Origin: Desulfomicrobium apsheronum
GTDB lineage: Bacteria; Desulfobacterota; Desulfovibrionia; Desulfovibrionales; Desulfomicrobiaceae
DNA length: 49,226 bases
Assembly: GCF_900114115.1 (NCBI RefSeq)
Contig: NZ_FORX01000026.1
Location: 1 to 49,226 of the forward strand
Reading direction: 5' to 3'
Below the pieces are notes generated by a model. The model was not told the DNA's origin. It saw only the letters and a program-made list of their open reading frames with translations, and ran no database searches. A program made the position numbers and the translations under genes. Of this stretch, positions 17,442 through 26,746 are shown piece by piece. Positions within the stretch are counted from its first letter, which is position 1, and each line of letters opens with the position of its first letter.

Positions 17442-19655
17442 ATGGCAGAACACGAAACACCCAAACAAGACAACGTCGCCCCCGGCCAGGAGTCTTCCGC
17501 CAGCATGAAGAAAGCTGCCGAAGACCTCGTGGCCATGGTCGAAGCAGGGGCGCGGGAACCCTCTAATTTCTTCGCGTCTGGAGCGATCACGCTACTGTGC
17601 CTGTGCTGGTCCGCCTTCCAGCTCTTCCTGGCCTACCAGCCCCTGAATTCACACATCGCCCGGGCCTGGCATCTGGCGTTTGCAGTGTGTCTGGCCTTTC
17701 TGGCCTATCCTGCCTACAAGCAGCACACTCCGCCCATGTGGGTCAACTGGACCCGGAAGGTCCTCCCGAATTTCGCCAGGCGCTCCATACGCACCTTCAT
17801 TCCCTACTACGACATGATCCTTGCGGCGCTGGCCACGTCAGGCGCGCTCTACATCTGGTGGGACTACGACCAACTCATCAACCGGCAGGGCCTGCCCAAC
17901 ACCTTGGACATCTGGATGGGCATCATCCTGATCGTGCTGTTGCTTGAAGCCGCCCGACGCTCCCTTGGTCCGGCGCTGACCATACTGGGCTCGGTCTTTC
18001 TGGCCTACACGGTCTTTGGGCCCTATTTGCCCGAGGTGCTGCGTCATCGCGGCGTGCCGCTCGATTTCATCATCAGCGACATGTACCTGACCACCACCGG
18101 CATTTTCGGAGTACCGCTTGGCGTATCCACGGATTTCGTCTTCCTCTTCGTCCTTTTTGGCGCACTGCTCGACCGCGCGGGCGGCGGAAAATATTTCATC
18201 GACGTAGCCTTCTCGGCGCTCGGCACCTTTCGCGGCGGCCCGGCCAAGGCCGCGGTCCTGGCTTCGGGCCTGACCGGGCTGGTCTCGGGCTCTTCCATTG
18301 CCAACACCGTGACCACCGGCACCTTCACCATCCCGCTGATGAAGAAGGTGGGCTTTCCGGCATACAAGGCCGCGGCCGTGGAGGTCGCGGCGTCCACCAA
18401 CGGCCAGCTCATGCCTCCGGTCATGGGCGCGGCGGCCTTCATCATGGCGGAGATAATAGGCATTCCATATCTGGATGTCGTCCGGGCCGCTTTCCTGCCC
18501 GCGATCATCTCCTACCTCGCCCTGTTCTGGGTCGTACATGTCGAGTCCATGAAACTGGGCATCAAGGCCATTCCCCGTTCCCAACTCCCGCCGTTCTTCA
18601 AGACCCTGCTGCGCGGCTGTCACTTCATCGTTCCGCTGGCTGTGCTGATCTTTTTCCTGGTCGTCGTGCGCCGCTCGCCCGTGACCTCGGCGCTCCTGGC
18701 CATCGAGAGCCTGGCCGTGATCATGCTGGTGCAGCGTCCGATCATCGCCTACCTGACCATGTGCGCTCATCGCCGCGCCGGAACCCTCGACCCGAATGTG
18801 GACACCAGGCACTTCATGGCCGTGGCTTTCCGCCAGGGCCTTGTCGACATCTGGAACGGCCTGATCATGGGCGCGCGCAACATGATCTCCGTGGGCGTGG
18901 CCACCGCCACGGCCGGAATCATCGTCGGAGTGGTGACCATCACCGGCCTTGTCGGCCGTTTCATCACCCTCATCGACACCATCTCCATGGGCAACGTGGT
19001 CCTGATGCTCATCTTCACGGCCATTACCAGCCTGATCCTGGGCATGGGCATGCCGACCACGGCCAATTACATCATCATGGCCACCCTGACCGCACCGGTC
19101 ATCGTGCAGCTCGGCGCCGACGCCGGGCTTGTATTCCCCATCATCGCGGCCCATCTGTTCGTCTTCTATTTCGGCATTCTCGCCGACGACACTCCGCCGG
19201 TGGGACTTGCAGCCTATGCGGGGGCGGCCATTGCGCGCTCCGACCCAATTAAAACCGGTGTGCAGGGTTTCGCCTACGACCTGCGCACCGCGATTCTGCC
19301 GTTCATTTTTCTCTTCAACACGGACCTCTTGATGATTTCCGGCGTGACCGCCACCGGAGACATCATCTGGCTCGACGACTACCTGCACATCGCGTGGATC
19401 TTCTTTTCCGGAATGATCGCCATGTTCGCTTTCGCCTCGGCGATCCAGGGCTGGCTGGTCAAAAGCTGCAACTGGGGGGAACGCCTTCTGCTGCTGACGA
19501 TATGCGCCACGACATTCCGCCCAGGGGTATTTGCACCCTACCTACCTTTCGACAGGCTAGGCATGCAAATTTTGGGAGTCAGCGTTTTCTTTCTCCTTGC
19601 AGCATGGCAAATGACGCTTAAAAAGACCAAGAAAAAGAGAAAAGTCACCACATAA
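17442..19655 (+). CDS. TRAP transporter permease, fused DctQ-DctM (TAXI type)
   Basis: A 737-residue inner-membrane protein joining the small (DctQ-like, about residues 45-165) and large (DctM-like, about 170-660) TRAP membrane subunits, as usual for TAXI systems. Many hydrophobic segments are seen, with the conserved SGLTGLVSGSSIANTVTTG and GMGMPTTANY loops and AAHLFVFYFGILADDTPPVGLAA typical of the large subunit. The N-terminal ~45 residues are polar. Transport is driven by a sodium or proton gradient. AAGGA precedes the ATG. The last ~150 bases are less GC-rich than the rest, and UspA starts 17 bases on. Confidence 0.94.
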   Translation: MAEHETPKQDNVAPGQESSASMKKAAEDLVAMVEAGAREPSNFFASGAITLLCLCWSAFQLFLAYQPLNSHIARAWHLAFAVCLAFLAYPAYKQHTPPMWVNWTRKVLPNFARRSIRTFIPYYDMILAALATSGALYIWWDYDQLINRQGLPNTLDIWMGIILIVLLLEAARRSLGPALTILGSVFLAYTVFGPYLPEVLRHRGVPLDFIISDMYLTTTGIFGVPLGVSTDFVFLFVLFGALLDRAGGGKYFIDVAFSALGTFRGGPAKAAVLASGLTGLVSGSSIANTVTTGTFTIPLMKKVGFPAYKAAAVEVAASTNGQLMPPVMGAAAFIMAEIIGIPYLDVVRAAFLPAIISYLALFWVVHVESMKLGIKAIPRSQLPPFFKTLLRGCHFIVPLAVLIFFLVVVRRSPVTSALLAIESLAVIMLVQRPIIAYLTMCAHRRAGTLDPNVDTRHFMAVAFRQGLVDIWNGLIMGARNMISVGVATATAGIIVGVVTITGLVGRFITLIDTISMGNVVLMLIFTAITSLILGMGMPTTANYIIMATLTAPVIVQLGADAGLVFPIIAAHLFVFYFGILADDTPPVGLAAYAGAAIARSDPIKTGVQGFAYDLRTAILPFIFLFNTDLLMISGVTATGDIIWLDDYLHIAWIFFSGMIAMFAFASAIQGWLVKSCNWGERLLLLTICATTFRPGVFAPYLPFDRLGMQILGVSVFFLLAAWQMTLKKTKKKRKVTT

Positions 19656-19672
19656 AAAAGGCGAGGCACTGC

Positions 19673-20164
19673 ATGTACAAACGCATTCTTGTCCCCATTG
19701 ATTTGCAGGAACCCGACGATCGCGCCCGCTGTATGGGCCTGGAAAGATCGATTGAACTTTGCCGGCTATACAAGGCTCAATTGTACATACTGACAGTAGT
19801 TCCAGACATGGGAATGCCCATTGTAGCCAACTACTTTCCACCGGACGCAGGCGACAAGATTGTCGGCGAGGCCGAGGAAATGCTGCATGAGATGGTCGGC
19901 GTCTACATTCCTGACGACATCGATGCTAACTATCTTGTCGCACAAGGATCCATCTATAGAAGAATCCTGCGCATGGCAGAGAAGATTAACGCGGACCTCA
20001 TCGTGATGCCTGCGCATCGTCTCAAACTACAGGACTATCTTCTTGGCACAAATACGGCAAAGGTCGTCCGGCATGCGCAGTGCTCGGTGCTGGTGGTGCG
20101 TTACGACTCCGAAGAATCCTGCGCGATCTTCGATCAGTCGGCCGACCAGGAAGACGAGGACTAA
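19673..20164 (+). CDS. Universal stress protein (UspA/TeaD-like)
   Basis: A 163-residue UspA-fold protein. MYKRILVPIDL is the first strand with the nucleotide-contacting Asp; DLIVMPAHRLKLQDYLLGTNTAKVV and CSVLVVRYD form the end of the fold. The usual GxxGx9G(S/T) ATP loop is degenerate here (AHRLK in place of the first glycines), so nucleotide binding may differ. A UspA protein next to a TRAP transporter recalls TeaD of Halomonas, which modulates the ectoine TRAP system in an ATP-dependent way. The gene is 17 bases after the permease. Its base composition is slightly richer in A+T than its neighbours. The C-terminal acidic tail (DQEDED) is unusual. Confidence 0.9.
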   Translation: MYKRILVPIDLQEPDDRARCMGLERSIELCRLYKAQLYILTVVPDMGMPIVANYFPPDAGDKIVGEAEEMLHEMVGVYIPDDIDANYLVAQGSIYRRILRMAEKINADLIVMPAHRLKLQDYLLGTNTAKVVRHAQCSVLVVRYDSEESCAIFDQSADQEDED

Positions 20165-20219
20165 ACGCGTTCGGCCTGCTTTTCACCCGCGCCCCGAATG
20201 ATCACGCAGTCCGTGACGG

Positions 20220-20280
20220 CTGGCGGGCGGCCTCCCTTTTTCGGGAAGCTGCCCGCCAGTCGTCCGGACTTTTTTCTTTT
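20220..20280 (+). terminator. Terminator after the TRAP-UspA operon
   Basis: CTGGCGGGC and GCCCGCCAG pair perfectly, enclosing a smaller CTCCC/GGGAG stem. A short GTCCGGAC palindrome and TTTTTTCTTTTT follow. The rest of the 20165-20439 gap holds no gene that I can support. Confidence 0.7.
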
Positions 20281-20439
20281 TCCGGCCCCGGATCGTGACG
20301 ACCAGGTATCGGGCAGGCATCGGACAGACCGCAGCCTCGCAAATACGGACCTGTTTGCGTGCGAACGGGCCGAACCCTGCTCAACGCCCTTTACATCCTG
20401 CCCCGCTCCCTTCAGAATGATGTTTTTTGAAGGAATCCC

Positions 20440-21678
20440 ATGAACCACTCAGTCATAGTCATCGGCGGAGGGCCCGCCGGTCTTCTGGCCTCTGCCACCG
20501 CCGCCGCCAAAGGCGCCACGGTCACCTTGCTCGAACGCATGGATCGCCCGGGTCGTAAGCTTCGGATCTGCGGCAAGGGACGCGGCAATATCGGCAACAC
20601 CGCGCCTTTAAATGAGTTCCTGACTCATTTCGGCAAGAATTTTCGCTTCCTGCGCCCGGCCCTGTCCCATTTCTTCACCACCGACACCGTCGAACTTCTG
20701 AACGACCTTGGCGTCCCGACCAAGGAAGAGCGCGGCGGACGCCTTTTCCCGACCAGCGACAGCGCGCAGGATCTGGTGGACGCCTTTGTGCGCAACGCCA
20801 GGACAAAGGGCGTCACCATCCGCACCGGCTGCCGGGTTCGAAGCATCACGCGCAAGGACGGACGGTTCGAGGTCTCCTTTGGCACTCAAACTCTCACGGC
20901 GGACAGGATCATCCTGACCACCGGGGGCGCCTCATACCCCGCGACCGGCTCCACCGGCGACGGCTACGAGCTGGCCAAAAGCCTGGGACACGCCATCGTG
21001 CCCATCGCTCCGGCCCTTGTCCCGCTGATCACAGCCGGGGATACCGCCGCAAAGTTGCAGGGGTTGTCGCTCAAGAACGTGCGCGTTGAATTGCGCGTTG
21101 ACGGCAAGAAGGCCGGAGAAGACATGGGCGAGATGCTCTTCACCCACTTCGGGCTATCCGGCCCCCTCATCCTGACCTTGAGCAAGGCTGCCGTGCGCGC
21201 GGTGGACCAGGGCAAAAAGACCGAGATCCTCATCGATCTGAAACCCGCCCTGGACACGGCCAAGCTGGACGCCCGCCTTCTGCGCGACCTGGCGGAGCAT
21301 GGCAAAATGCACCTGGAAAACCTGTTGCGCGGCCTCATGCCACCCAAGCTCATCCCGGTCTGCCTCGAACAGACACGCCTGGCCGGAGACAAGGCCGCCC
21401 ACCAGATATCCTCCGAGGAACGCAAGCGCCTGCGCCTGTGGCTCAAGGAACTGCGCTTCACCGTCAGCGGCTACCGCCCCATGCGCGAGGCCATCATCAC
21501 CTCCGGCGGCGTGGATCTGTCCGAGGTCAACCCCAAGACCATGCAATCGAAAGTCTGCCCGGGGCTTTTTCTGGCCGGGGAAGTGCTGGACATGGACGCC
21601 GACACGGGCGGCTTCAACCTGCAGGCGGCCATGTCCACGGGTTACCTGGCGGGGCTGAGCGCCTCCGACGCTCCATGA
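20440..21678 (+). CDS. NAD(P)/FAD-dependent oxidoreductase, HI0933/BaiN family
   Basis: A 412-residue flavoprotein of the HI0933-like (YhiN/BaiN) family. It starts with the Rossmann FAD-binding motif GGGPAG (9-14) and closes with a segment (GLFLAGEVLDMDADTGGFNLQAA) that binds the flavin in this family. RKLRICGKGRGN, TTGGASYPATGSTGDGYELA and SGYRPMREAIITSGGVD are further family signatures. The physiological substrate of most members is unknown; one clostridial member acts in bile acid reduction. GAAGGA precedes the ATG. It stands alone after a terminator. Confidence 0.92.
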   Translation: MNHSVIVIGGGPAGLLASATAAAKGATVTLLERMDRPGRKLRICGKGRGNIGNTAPLNEFLTHFGKNFRFLRPALSHFFTTDTVELLNDLGVPTKEERGGRLFPTSDSAQDLVDAFVRNARTKGVTIRTGCRVRSITRKDGRFEVSFGTQTLTADRIILTTGGASYPATGSTGDGYELAKSLGHAIVPIAPALVPLITAGDTAAKLQGLSLKNVRVELRVDGKKAGEDMGEMLFTHFGLSGPLILTLSKAAVRAVDQGKKTEILIDLKPALDTAKLDARLLRDLAEHGKMHLENLLRGLMPPKLIPVCLEQTRLAGDKAAHQISSEERKRLRLWLKELRFTVSGYRPMREAIITSGGVDLSEVNPKTMQSKVCPGLFLAGEVLDMDADTGGFNLQAAMSTGYLAGLSASDAP

Positions 21679-21805
21679 CCGCGCAAGCACGTGAGGATTG
21701 CATGACCGCTTGGTTGACATTCCGATGATCCACGACCCCGCCCTTGCACGCACACGGGGGTTGCGCTAGACGTTTGATGGGACTTTGCTTTCCAAGGAGT
21801 TTTTC

Positions 21806-22285
21806 ATGACCGACTTCAAGATTCCGGCTCCAGGCGAACCGGCTCCGGCTTTTTGCCTCGACGGTGCGTCACGATCCGGGGTCAGTCTGGAGGACTACCA
21901 AGGGCGCTGGGTGGTCCTCTATTTCTACCCCAAGGACAACACCCCCGGCTGCACCGTGGAAGCGCAGGAGTTTTCCGCCCTGAAGGACCAGTTCACGGAA
22001 CTGAATGCCGTGATTCTCGGATTGAGCCCTGACTCCATCAAATCCCATCAGAACTTCACGGGCAAGCATGCCCTGCAAGTGGAACTCTTGAGCGATCCCG
22101 AACATGAAATTCTCAAACAATTCGGGGCTTGGCGGCTCAAGAAGAACTACGGCAGGGAATACATGGGCGTGGCGCGTTCGACATTTCTCATCGATCCCTC
22201 CGGAGTGATCCGCCGCACCTGGCCCACTGTGAAAGCTTCCGGGCACGCGGCCGAAGTGCTGGCCGCCTTGAAAGCGCTGGTCTGA
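21806..22285 (+). CDS. bcp: Peroxiredoxin, Bcp type
   Basis: A thioredoxin-fold peroxidase of 159 residues that reduces hydroperoxides in the cytoplasm. The peroxidatic cysteine is C49 in DNTPGCTVEA, with the active-site Tyr/Pro/Thr arrangement and a downstream GVARSTFLID containing the conserved Arg. In E. coli Bcp a resolving Cys lies five residues after the peroxidatic one; here that position is Q54, so the enzyme probably works as a 1-Cys form or resolves with another thiol. AAGGAG 6 bases upstream supports 21806, not the ORF start 21785. The DGC gene begins 10 bases after the stop and may be co-transcribed. Confidence 0.93.
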   Translation: MTDFKIPAPGEPAPAFCLDGASRSGVSLEDYQGRWVVLYFYPKDNTPGCTVEAQEFSALKDQFTELNAVILGLSPDSIKSHQNFTGKHALQVELLSDPEHEILKQFGAWRLKKNYGREYMGVARSTFLIDPSGVIRRTWPTVKASGHAAEVLAALKALV

Positions 22286-22295
22286 ACCAAAAGCC

Positions 22296-23597
22296 ATGCC
22301 GCGCGGACAAAACACCCTACTGACGGAGCTCAAAAGCCTCGTCTCCGCCATCGAGACCAGCGCGCGTGCAGGCAAATCGGTCGCGCTCAAAGCCCATCTC
22401 AAGGAACTTGTCGCATGGGCCAGGCAACTCATCCTGCGCGTGCCCCTGGCCTCGTCCGCGCAGGCGCAGGAAGTCGAAGGCCTGAAGCGCAGGCTACGCG
22501 CCTCGAAAACCAGCTTCGATTCCATGATCTCGGCCTACAAGGCCATCCTGGACGCTTTTGAAACCTTTCGTGGAACCGTCGACCTCGTCCAGCAAACCAA
22601 ACGCCTGGAAGAACTCCCCGCGACGCTGGACAGCATCCGTGAGTTGCGGAAACTGCATACCTTGCACGTCGTCCTGGATCATGATCTTTTCGAACGACGC
22701 ATTCCAAAAGGAGTGGGCCGAGCTTCGGCAGCCACCATTCGCGAACGCCTGAAACAATTCTCACCCAGCCCGCACGCTCCGAGGCTCTTTCTCGGCGAGG
22801 TCGGGCAAATCGAAAAGCCCGGCTTTTTCCTCGGTCTGGAACAGGACCCTCCCACCGGGTCATGCTTCATCTTCGCCCTTGGCCACAAATACGTGCACTC
22901 CAAGATCATCGGGGTGGTGGCGGCATACGATCCCGAACCAACGCGCTACGCTCCAGAAAAGGCCACCGATTTTCTGAGCCATTTCTGCGATATCCTGGCG
23001 TGCACCCTGATCACCGCCCTGGAGCACGCCCAGCTCGAGGAATTGACCGTGCGTGACGCCCTGACCGGAGTGAACAACCGCACTTACCTGGAGCGCCATG
23101 CCGGACGCATCCTCGATTTCGCGGCGCGCAAAAAACTCCCCGTGCACCTGCTTTTCATCGATCTGAACGGGTTCAAGGCGGTCAACGACACCCTTGGACA
23201 TGAGGCGGGGGATGTCATACTGGTGGAGGTGGCCAGATCCATCAAGGCCATGATCCGCAAGTACGACATCTTCGTGCGCCTCGGCGGAGACGAATTCGTC
23301 ATCCTGCTCCCGGGCACGGACGAGGACATGACCCGAACGTTCGTGGCACGCCTGCGCCGGACCCTGACCGACATCGACGTCAGCCGGGTCTGCTCCCTGG
23401 ACACGAATCTGCGAATTTCCGCCTCTGTCGGCGCGGCACTCCACCAGCCTCCCCAGAGCCTGGAAAGCCTCATCAAGGCCGCCGACCTGCACATGTACGA
23501 GGACAAAACGCTTTCAAAAGACGGTCCGGTCGACAGGCATCACGCCTCCATAGCAAATAACAGCCACTCTCCCGGCAAGGACCGCGCAATACCATGA
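22296..23597 (+). CDS. Diguanylate cyclase with N-terminal GAF-like domain
   Basis: A 433-residue cytoplasmic enzyme that should make cyclic di-GMP from two GTP. The C-terminal GGDEF domain starts near residue 250 (LTVRDALTGVNNR), has the active site GGDEF at 330-334, and an intact inhibitory I-site RxxD (RKYD, 321-324), so product feedback is expected. The N-terminal 120 residues are helical with a coiled coil, followed by a DUF484/GAF-like region (about 120-245, PRLFLGEVGQI, SCFIFALGHKYV). The ligand is unknown. It follows bcp by 10 bases and overlaps the HAD gene by ATGA, so these form a small operon. Confidence 0.9.
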   Translation: MPRGQNTLLTELKSLVSAIETSARAGKSVALKAHLKELVAWARQLILRVPLASSAQAQEVEGLKRRLRASKTSFDSMISAYKAILDAFETFRGTVDLVQQTKRLEELPATLDSIRELRKLHTLHVVLDHDLFERRIPKGVGRASAATIRERLKQFSPSPHAPRLFLGEVGQIEKPGFFLGLEQDPPTGSCFIFALGHKYVHSKIIGVVAAYDPEPTRYAPEKATDFLSHFCDILACTLITALEHAQLEELTVRDALTGVNNRTYLERHAGRILDFAARKKLPVHLLFIDLNGFKAVNDTLGHEAGDVILVEVARSIKAMIRKYDIFVRLGGDEFVILLPGTDEDMTRTFVARLRRTLTDIDVSRVCSLDTNLRISASVGAALHQPPQSLESLIKAADLHMYEDKTLSKDGPVDRHHASIANNSHSPGKDRAIP

Positions 23598-24064
23598 TTG
23601 AATTCGACATCCCAGGTTTCGGACAACGCACCCTGCACCACCTGGTCCTGGACTACAACGGAACCCTGGCCCTTGACGGACGCGTCCAGCCCGGCGTCTT
23701 TTCGCGCCTGAGCCAGCTCAAGAATCAGCTGCAAATCCACATTCTCACCGCAGACACATACGGCACCGTACGCTCGACCTTCGGGCAGACGGACTACACG
23801 GTGCACGTCCTTCCCGCCGGCAACGAATGTGCGGCCAAGGCCGAATACGTGCGCGAACTTGAGGCCCTGTCCTGCGTTTGTCTCGGCAATGGCAACAACG
23901 ACGCCGTCATGCTCGCGGAGGCCGGGCTATCCATGGCCGTGCTGCAGCCCGAAGGGGTCGCCAGGGCCGCCCTCACCGCGGCTCACATCCTGGTCCCCGG
24001 CATCGATGCCGGCCTTGACCTTCTGCTGCACCCCACACGCCTCAAAGCCACCCTGCGCGCCTGA
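23594..24064 (+). CDS. HAD-family hydrolase, soluble P-type ATPase-like
   Basis: A 156-residue HAD protein. Motif I is LDYNGTLA: the nucleophile Asp is present, but the second Asp of phosphatases is replaced by Asn, as in the soluble P-type ATPase-like group. Motif II-like ILTADTYG and motif III/IV GNGNNDAVMLAEA are present, with a helical C-terminus. No membrane segment or cap domain. The start overlaps the diguanylate cyclase stop (ATGA). Substrate unknown. The 136-base gap after it is A+T-rich and probably holds the promoter of the next receptor gene. Confidence 0.87.
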   Translation: MIEFDIPGFGQRTLHHLVLDYNGTLALDGRVQPGVFSRLSQLKNQLQIHILTADTYGTVRSTFGQTDYTVHVLPAGNECAAKAEYVRELEALSCVCLGNGNNDAVMLAEAGLSMAVLQPEGVARAALTAAHILVPGIDAGLDLLLHPTRLKATLRA

Positions 24065-24200
24065 CGTACGCGTCCACAATACGTACTCAAAAGATTTCTC
24101 AATCACATACTATTAATAATCTTTCTTGATTTACCTACTCCAAATAAGTAGAAAATGTACTACGTAAATCGTAATACAAAATCTCGAGAGAGGAAGGCGC

Positions 24201-26261
24201 ATGATCAACACCCAGTCCATCAAATTCACCACCAAGCTGTTTACCGGAATCCTGTCCATCCTGATTTTGTCAATGATATCGGTAATCGCGGTCACCAACG
24301 TTCTCGTCAGGGACGGACTGGAAAGCCTCGGCAGGGATGCGCTGGAGAACGTCAACAACTCCGTCTTCATCTCGCTTGAAACCCAGAATTCACTTTTGCT
24401 CGAAAAACTCGCCGGCGACATGACCATCCTGGAGGGAGAGCTGGACCGCTACGGCTCCTTTGACCTGGACCCAAGCTACATGCTGGACCGTTCCATCACC
24501 AACCAAGTATCAAAAGAGGTCAAGCAGGTCAGCATCCCGAGGCTTATGCTCGGCGGAACCGTCATGAACGGCAACACGGGCATCGTGGACAAGATCCAGT
24601 TCATGACCAGCGGTGTGGCCACCATCTTTCAGGTGCTCGACGACAAACTGCTGCGGGTATCCACCAACGTGCGCATCAACGAAACGGACCGTGCGGTGGA
24701 CACCTACATCCCCGCCGACAGCCTCGTATACAAGACCGTCATGAGTGGCGAGACCTACAACGGCCGCGCTTTTGTGGTCAACGACTGGTACGTGACCTCA
24801 TACAAGCCCGTGTACAACGCCGACGACAAGATCGTGGCGGTCCTCTTCGTGGGACGCAAGATACTGACCCCGCAGCTGCGCGAAATGCTGACCACCATCA
24901 AGGCGGGCGGTGTCGGCTACTTTTTCGTGTACAATTCCAAAGGCGAGGTGCTGGTCCATCCCACCCTCGAAGGACAAAACATTTTTGAGGTGCCCGGCAT
25001 CGGGGATTTCTTTCGCGAACACAAGAACGGCTTCCTCGACTATGAGTGGAACGGAGAGCACAAAATCACCTTCACTCACCACTTCGAACCCTGGGACTGG
25101 CATGTCGCCGTCGGCCTGACCGATGACCAGATGGTTCGCGGGCTGGACACGGAAATCATCACCGATTGCATCTACGTCGGCCTGGCCGTCATGCTCCTCG
25201 GCGTATTCGTCGCCGTGCTGCTTATCCGCGGCATCGCCAAGCCCCTGAACCAACTCGCGGCCAAGAGCCTGCAGGTGGCCGATGGCGACTACACCATCGC
25301 TTTCGCACACCCGGCCAAGGACGCCATCGGGCATCTGTCCGACGCCTTGAACACCATGGTCGGCCGCACCAAGGAAATGCTCGGCGAAATCAACACCGCC
25401 ACCCAATCCCTGGCCACCGCGTCCACGCAACTGTCGAGCATATCTTCCCAGATGACCGAAGGCTCGGCCCAGACCGCTAGCATGGCCAACACGGTCAGCA
25501 ACTCGGCCGAGGAAGTCAGCGGCAACATGAACTCCGTCTCGGCGGCCATGGAACAGGCCTCCATGAACATGACCACCGTGGCCACGGCGGCTGAAGAAAT
25601 GTCCGCTACCATCCACGAGATCGCCCAGAACTCCGAACGGGCCAAGAACACGACCGCAAGCGCAGTGTCCAAGGCCCAGGCCGCATCGGGCCGGGTCGAT
25701 GAACTGGGCTCGGCCGCCAAGGAAATCAGCGCCGTGACCGCGACCATCACCGCCATCTCCTCTCAGACCAACCTGCTGGCCTTGAACGCCACCATCGAAG
25801 CTGCACGGGCAGGCGAGGCCGGACGAGGTTTTGCCGTGGTGGCCAACGAGATCAAGGAACTCGCGCAACAGACCGCCAAGGCCACCGAGGACATCCGCGA
25901 GAGGATCACGGGCATTCAGTCCGTGACCACCCAGACGGTGGGCGACATCTCCGACATCACCGGGGTCATCGCCGAGATGAACGAAATCGTGGGCACCATA
26001 GCCGCTGCGGTCGAGGAGCAATCCGTGACCACCCGCGACATTGCCGAAAACGTCGGGCAGGCGTCCATGGGCATCACCGAAATCAACTCCAACGTGTCCA
26101 CCAGCTCGTCCATGACCCACTCCATCAGCTCCGACATCGAAAAGGTGCGCTCGGCCTCTAACGAGATGACCGCGAGCAGCCAAACCGTGCAGCAGAGCGC
26201 GATGGAGCTCTCCGAACTTGCCGAACGCCTGCGGGATCAGGTTTCACGATTCAAGATCTAG
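24201..26261 (+). CDS. Methyl-accepting chemotaxis protein with periplasmic Cache domain
   Basis: A 686-residue chemoreceptor. TM1 is at about residues 13-35, a periplasmic sensor of about 290 residues follows (a Cache 3/Cache 2-like fold with [31 protein letters not shown] and [15 protein letters not shown]), then TM2 (about 320-345), a HAMP domain ([18 protein letters not shown]) and the long coiled-coil signalling domain. The tip [20 protein letters not shown] lies near 520. Many sites for methylation are expected. Cache domains often bind small organic acids or amino acids. GAGGAAGG precedes the ATG, and a strong terminator follows at 26280. Confidence 0.94.
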   Translation: MINTQSIKFTTKLFTGILSILILSMISVIAVTNVLVRDGLESLGRDALENVNNSVFISLETQNSLLLEKLAGDMTILEGELDRYGSFDLDPSYMLDRSITNQVSKEVKQVSIPRLMLGGTVMNGNTGIVDKIQFMTSGVATIFQVLDDKLLRVSTNVRINETDRAVDTYIPADSLVYKTVMSGETYNGRAFVVNDWYVTSYKPVYNADDKIVAVLFVGRKILTPQLREMLTTIKAGGVGYFFVYNSKGEVLVHPTLEGQNIFEVPGIGDFFREHKNGFLDYEWNGEHKITFTHHFEPWDWHVAVGLTDDQMVRGLDTEIITDCIYVGLAVMLLGVFVAVLLIRGIAKPLNQLAAKSLQVADGDYTIAFAHPAKDAIGHLSDALNTMVGRTKEMLGEINTATQSLATASTQLSSISSQMTEGSAQTASMANTVSNSAEEVSGNMNSVSAAMEQASMNMTTVATAAEEMSATIHEIAQNSERAKNTTASAVSKAQAASGRVDELGSAAKEISAVTATITAISSQTNLLALNATIEAARAGEAGRGFAVVANEIKELAQQTAKATEDIRERITGIQSVTTQTVGDISDITGVIAEMNEIVGTIAAAVEEQSVTTRDIAENVGQASMGITEINSNVSTSSSMTHSISSDIEKVRSASNEMTASSQTVQQSAMELSELAERLRDQVSRFKI

Positions 26262-26279
26262 GCCCGGCCAATGGGTGGA

Positions 26280-26307
26280 AAAAAAGGCCGCATGCGGCCT
26301 TTTTTTC
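26280..26307 (+). terminator. Terminator of the Cache chemoreceptor gene
   Basis: AGGCCGC and GCGGCCT flank a 2-base centre, preceded by an A-run and followed by TTTTTTT. A strong intrinsic terminator. Confidence 0.92.
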
Positions 26308-26412
26308 CGTCTGCAAACAGTTTTATCCAGCCAGGACTCAAACATAGCGGCCCGGAAAAACAAACGATTTCAAAAATTGTCACGTTATTTCGGGTTGAAA
26401 TCAAAAAAGTGT

Positions 26413-26441
26413 TTGACAAAGCCCAAGCCTCTACCTAGAAG
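26413..26441 (+). promoter_or_regulatory. Promoter of the tRNA pair
   Basis: TTGACA (26413-26418) and TAGAAG (26436-26441) are spaced 17 bases apart, and the first tRNA starts 14 bases after the -10. The -35 is perfect and the -10 moderate. Confidence 0.5.
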
Positions 26442-26454
26442 CGTTTTCTCGTGT

Positions 26455-26531
<77 letters not shown>

Positions 26532-26539
26532 CACGAAAT

Positions 26540-26615
26540 GCCCACATAGCTCAGTCGGTAGAGTGCGTCCTTGGTAAGGACGAGGTCAGCAGTTCAATCC
26601 TGCTTGTGGGCTCCA
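26540..26615 (+). tRNA. tRNA-Thr (GGT anticodon)
   Basis: Full cloverleaf, 76 bases with encoded CCA. Acceptor GCCCACA/TGTGGGC, anticodon stem CGTCC/GGACG with loop TTGGTAA and anticodon GGT. It lies 8 bases after tRNA-Pro and is likely processed from the same transcript, which ends at the hairpin at 26622. Confidence 0.97.
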
Positions 26616-26621
26616 GATTAT

Positions 26622-26649
26622 AAGCCGGTCTTAGGACTGGCTTTTTTTT
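26622..26649 (+). terminator. Terminator after the tRNA pair
   Basis: AAGCCGGTC and GACTGGCTT (one G-T pair) with a TTAG loop and a run of eight Ts. Confidence 0.9.
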
Positions 26650-26746
26650 GTTGCGTGATATCCATCTTTTTCACAAAGTTCTTTTTTGGCCGCTTCGCTG
26701 CTAGATCTTCGCGGTCAAACAAAAACCTTTCCACCGCGAGGAATAC

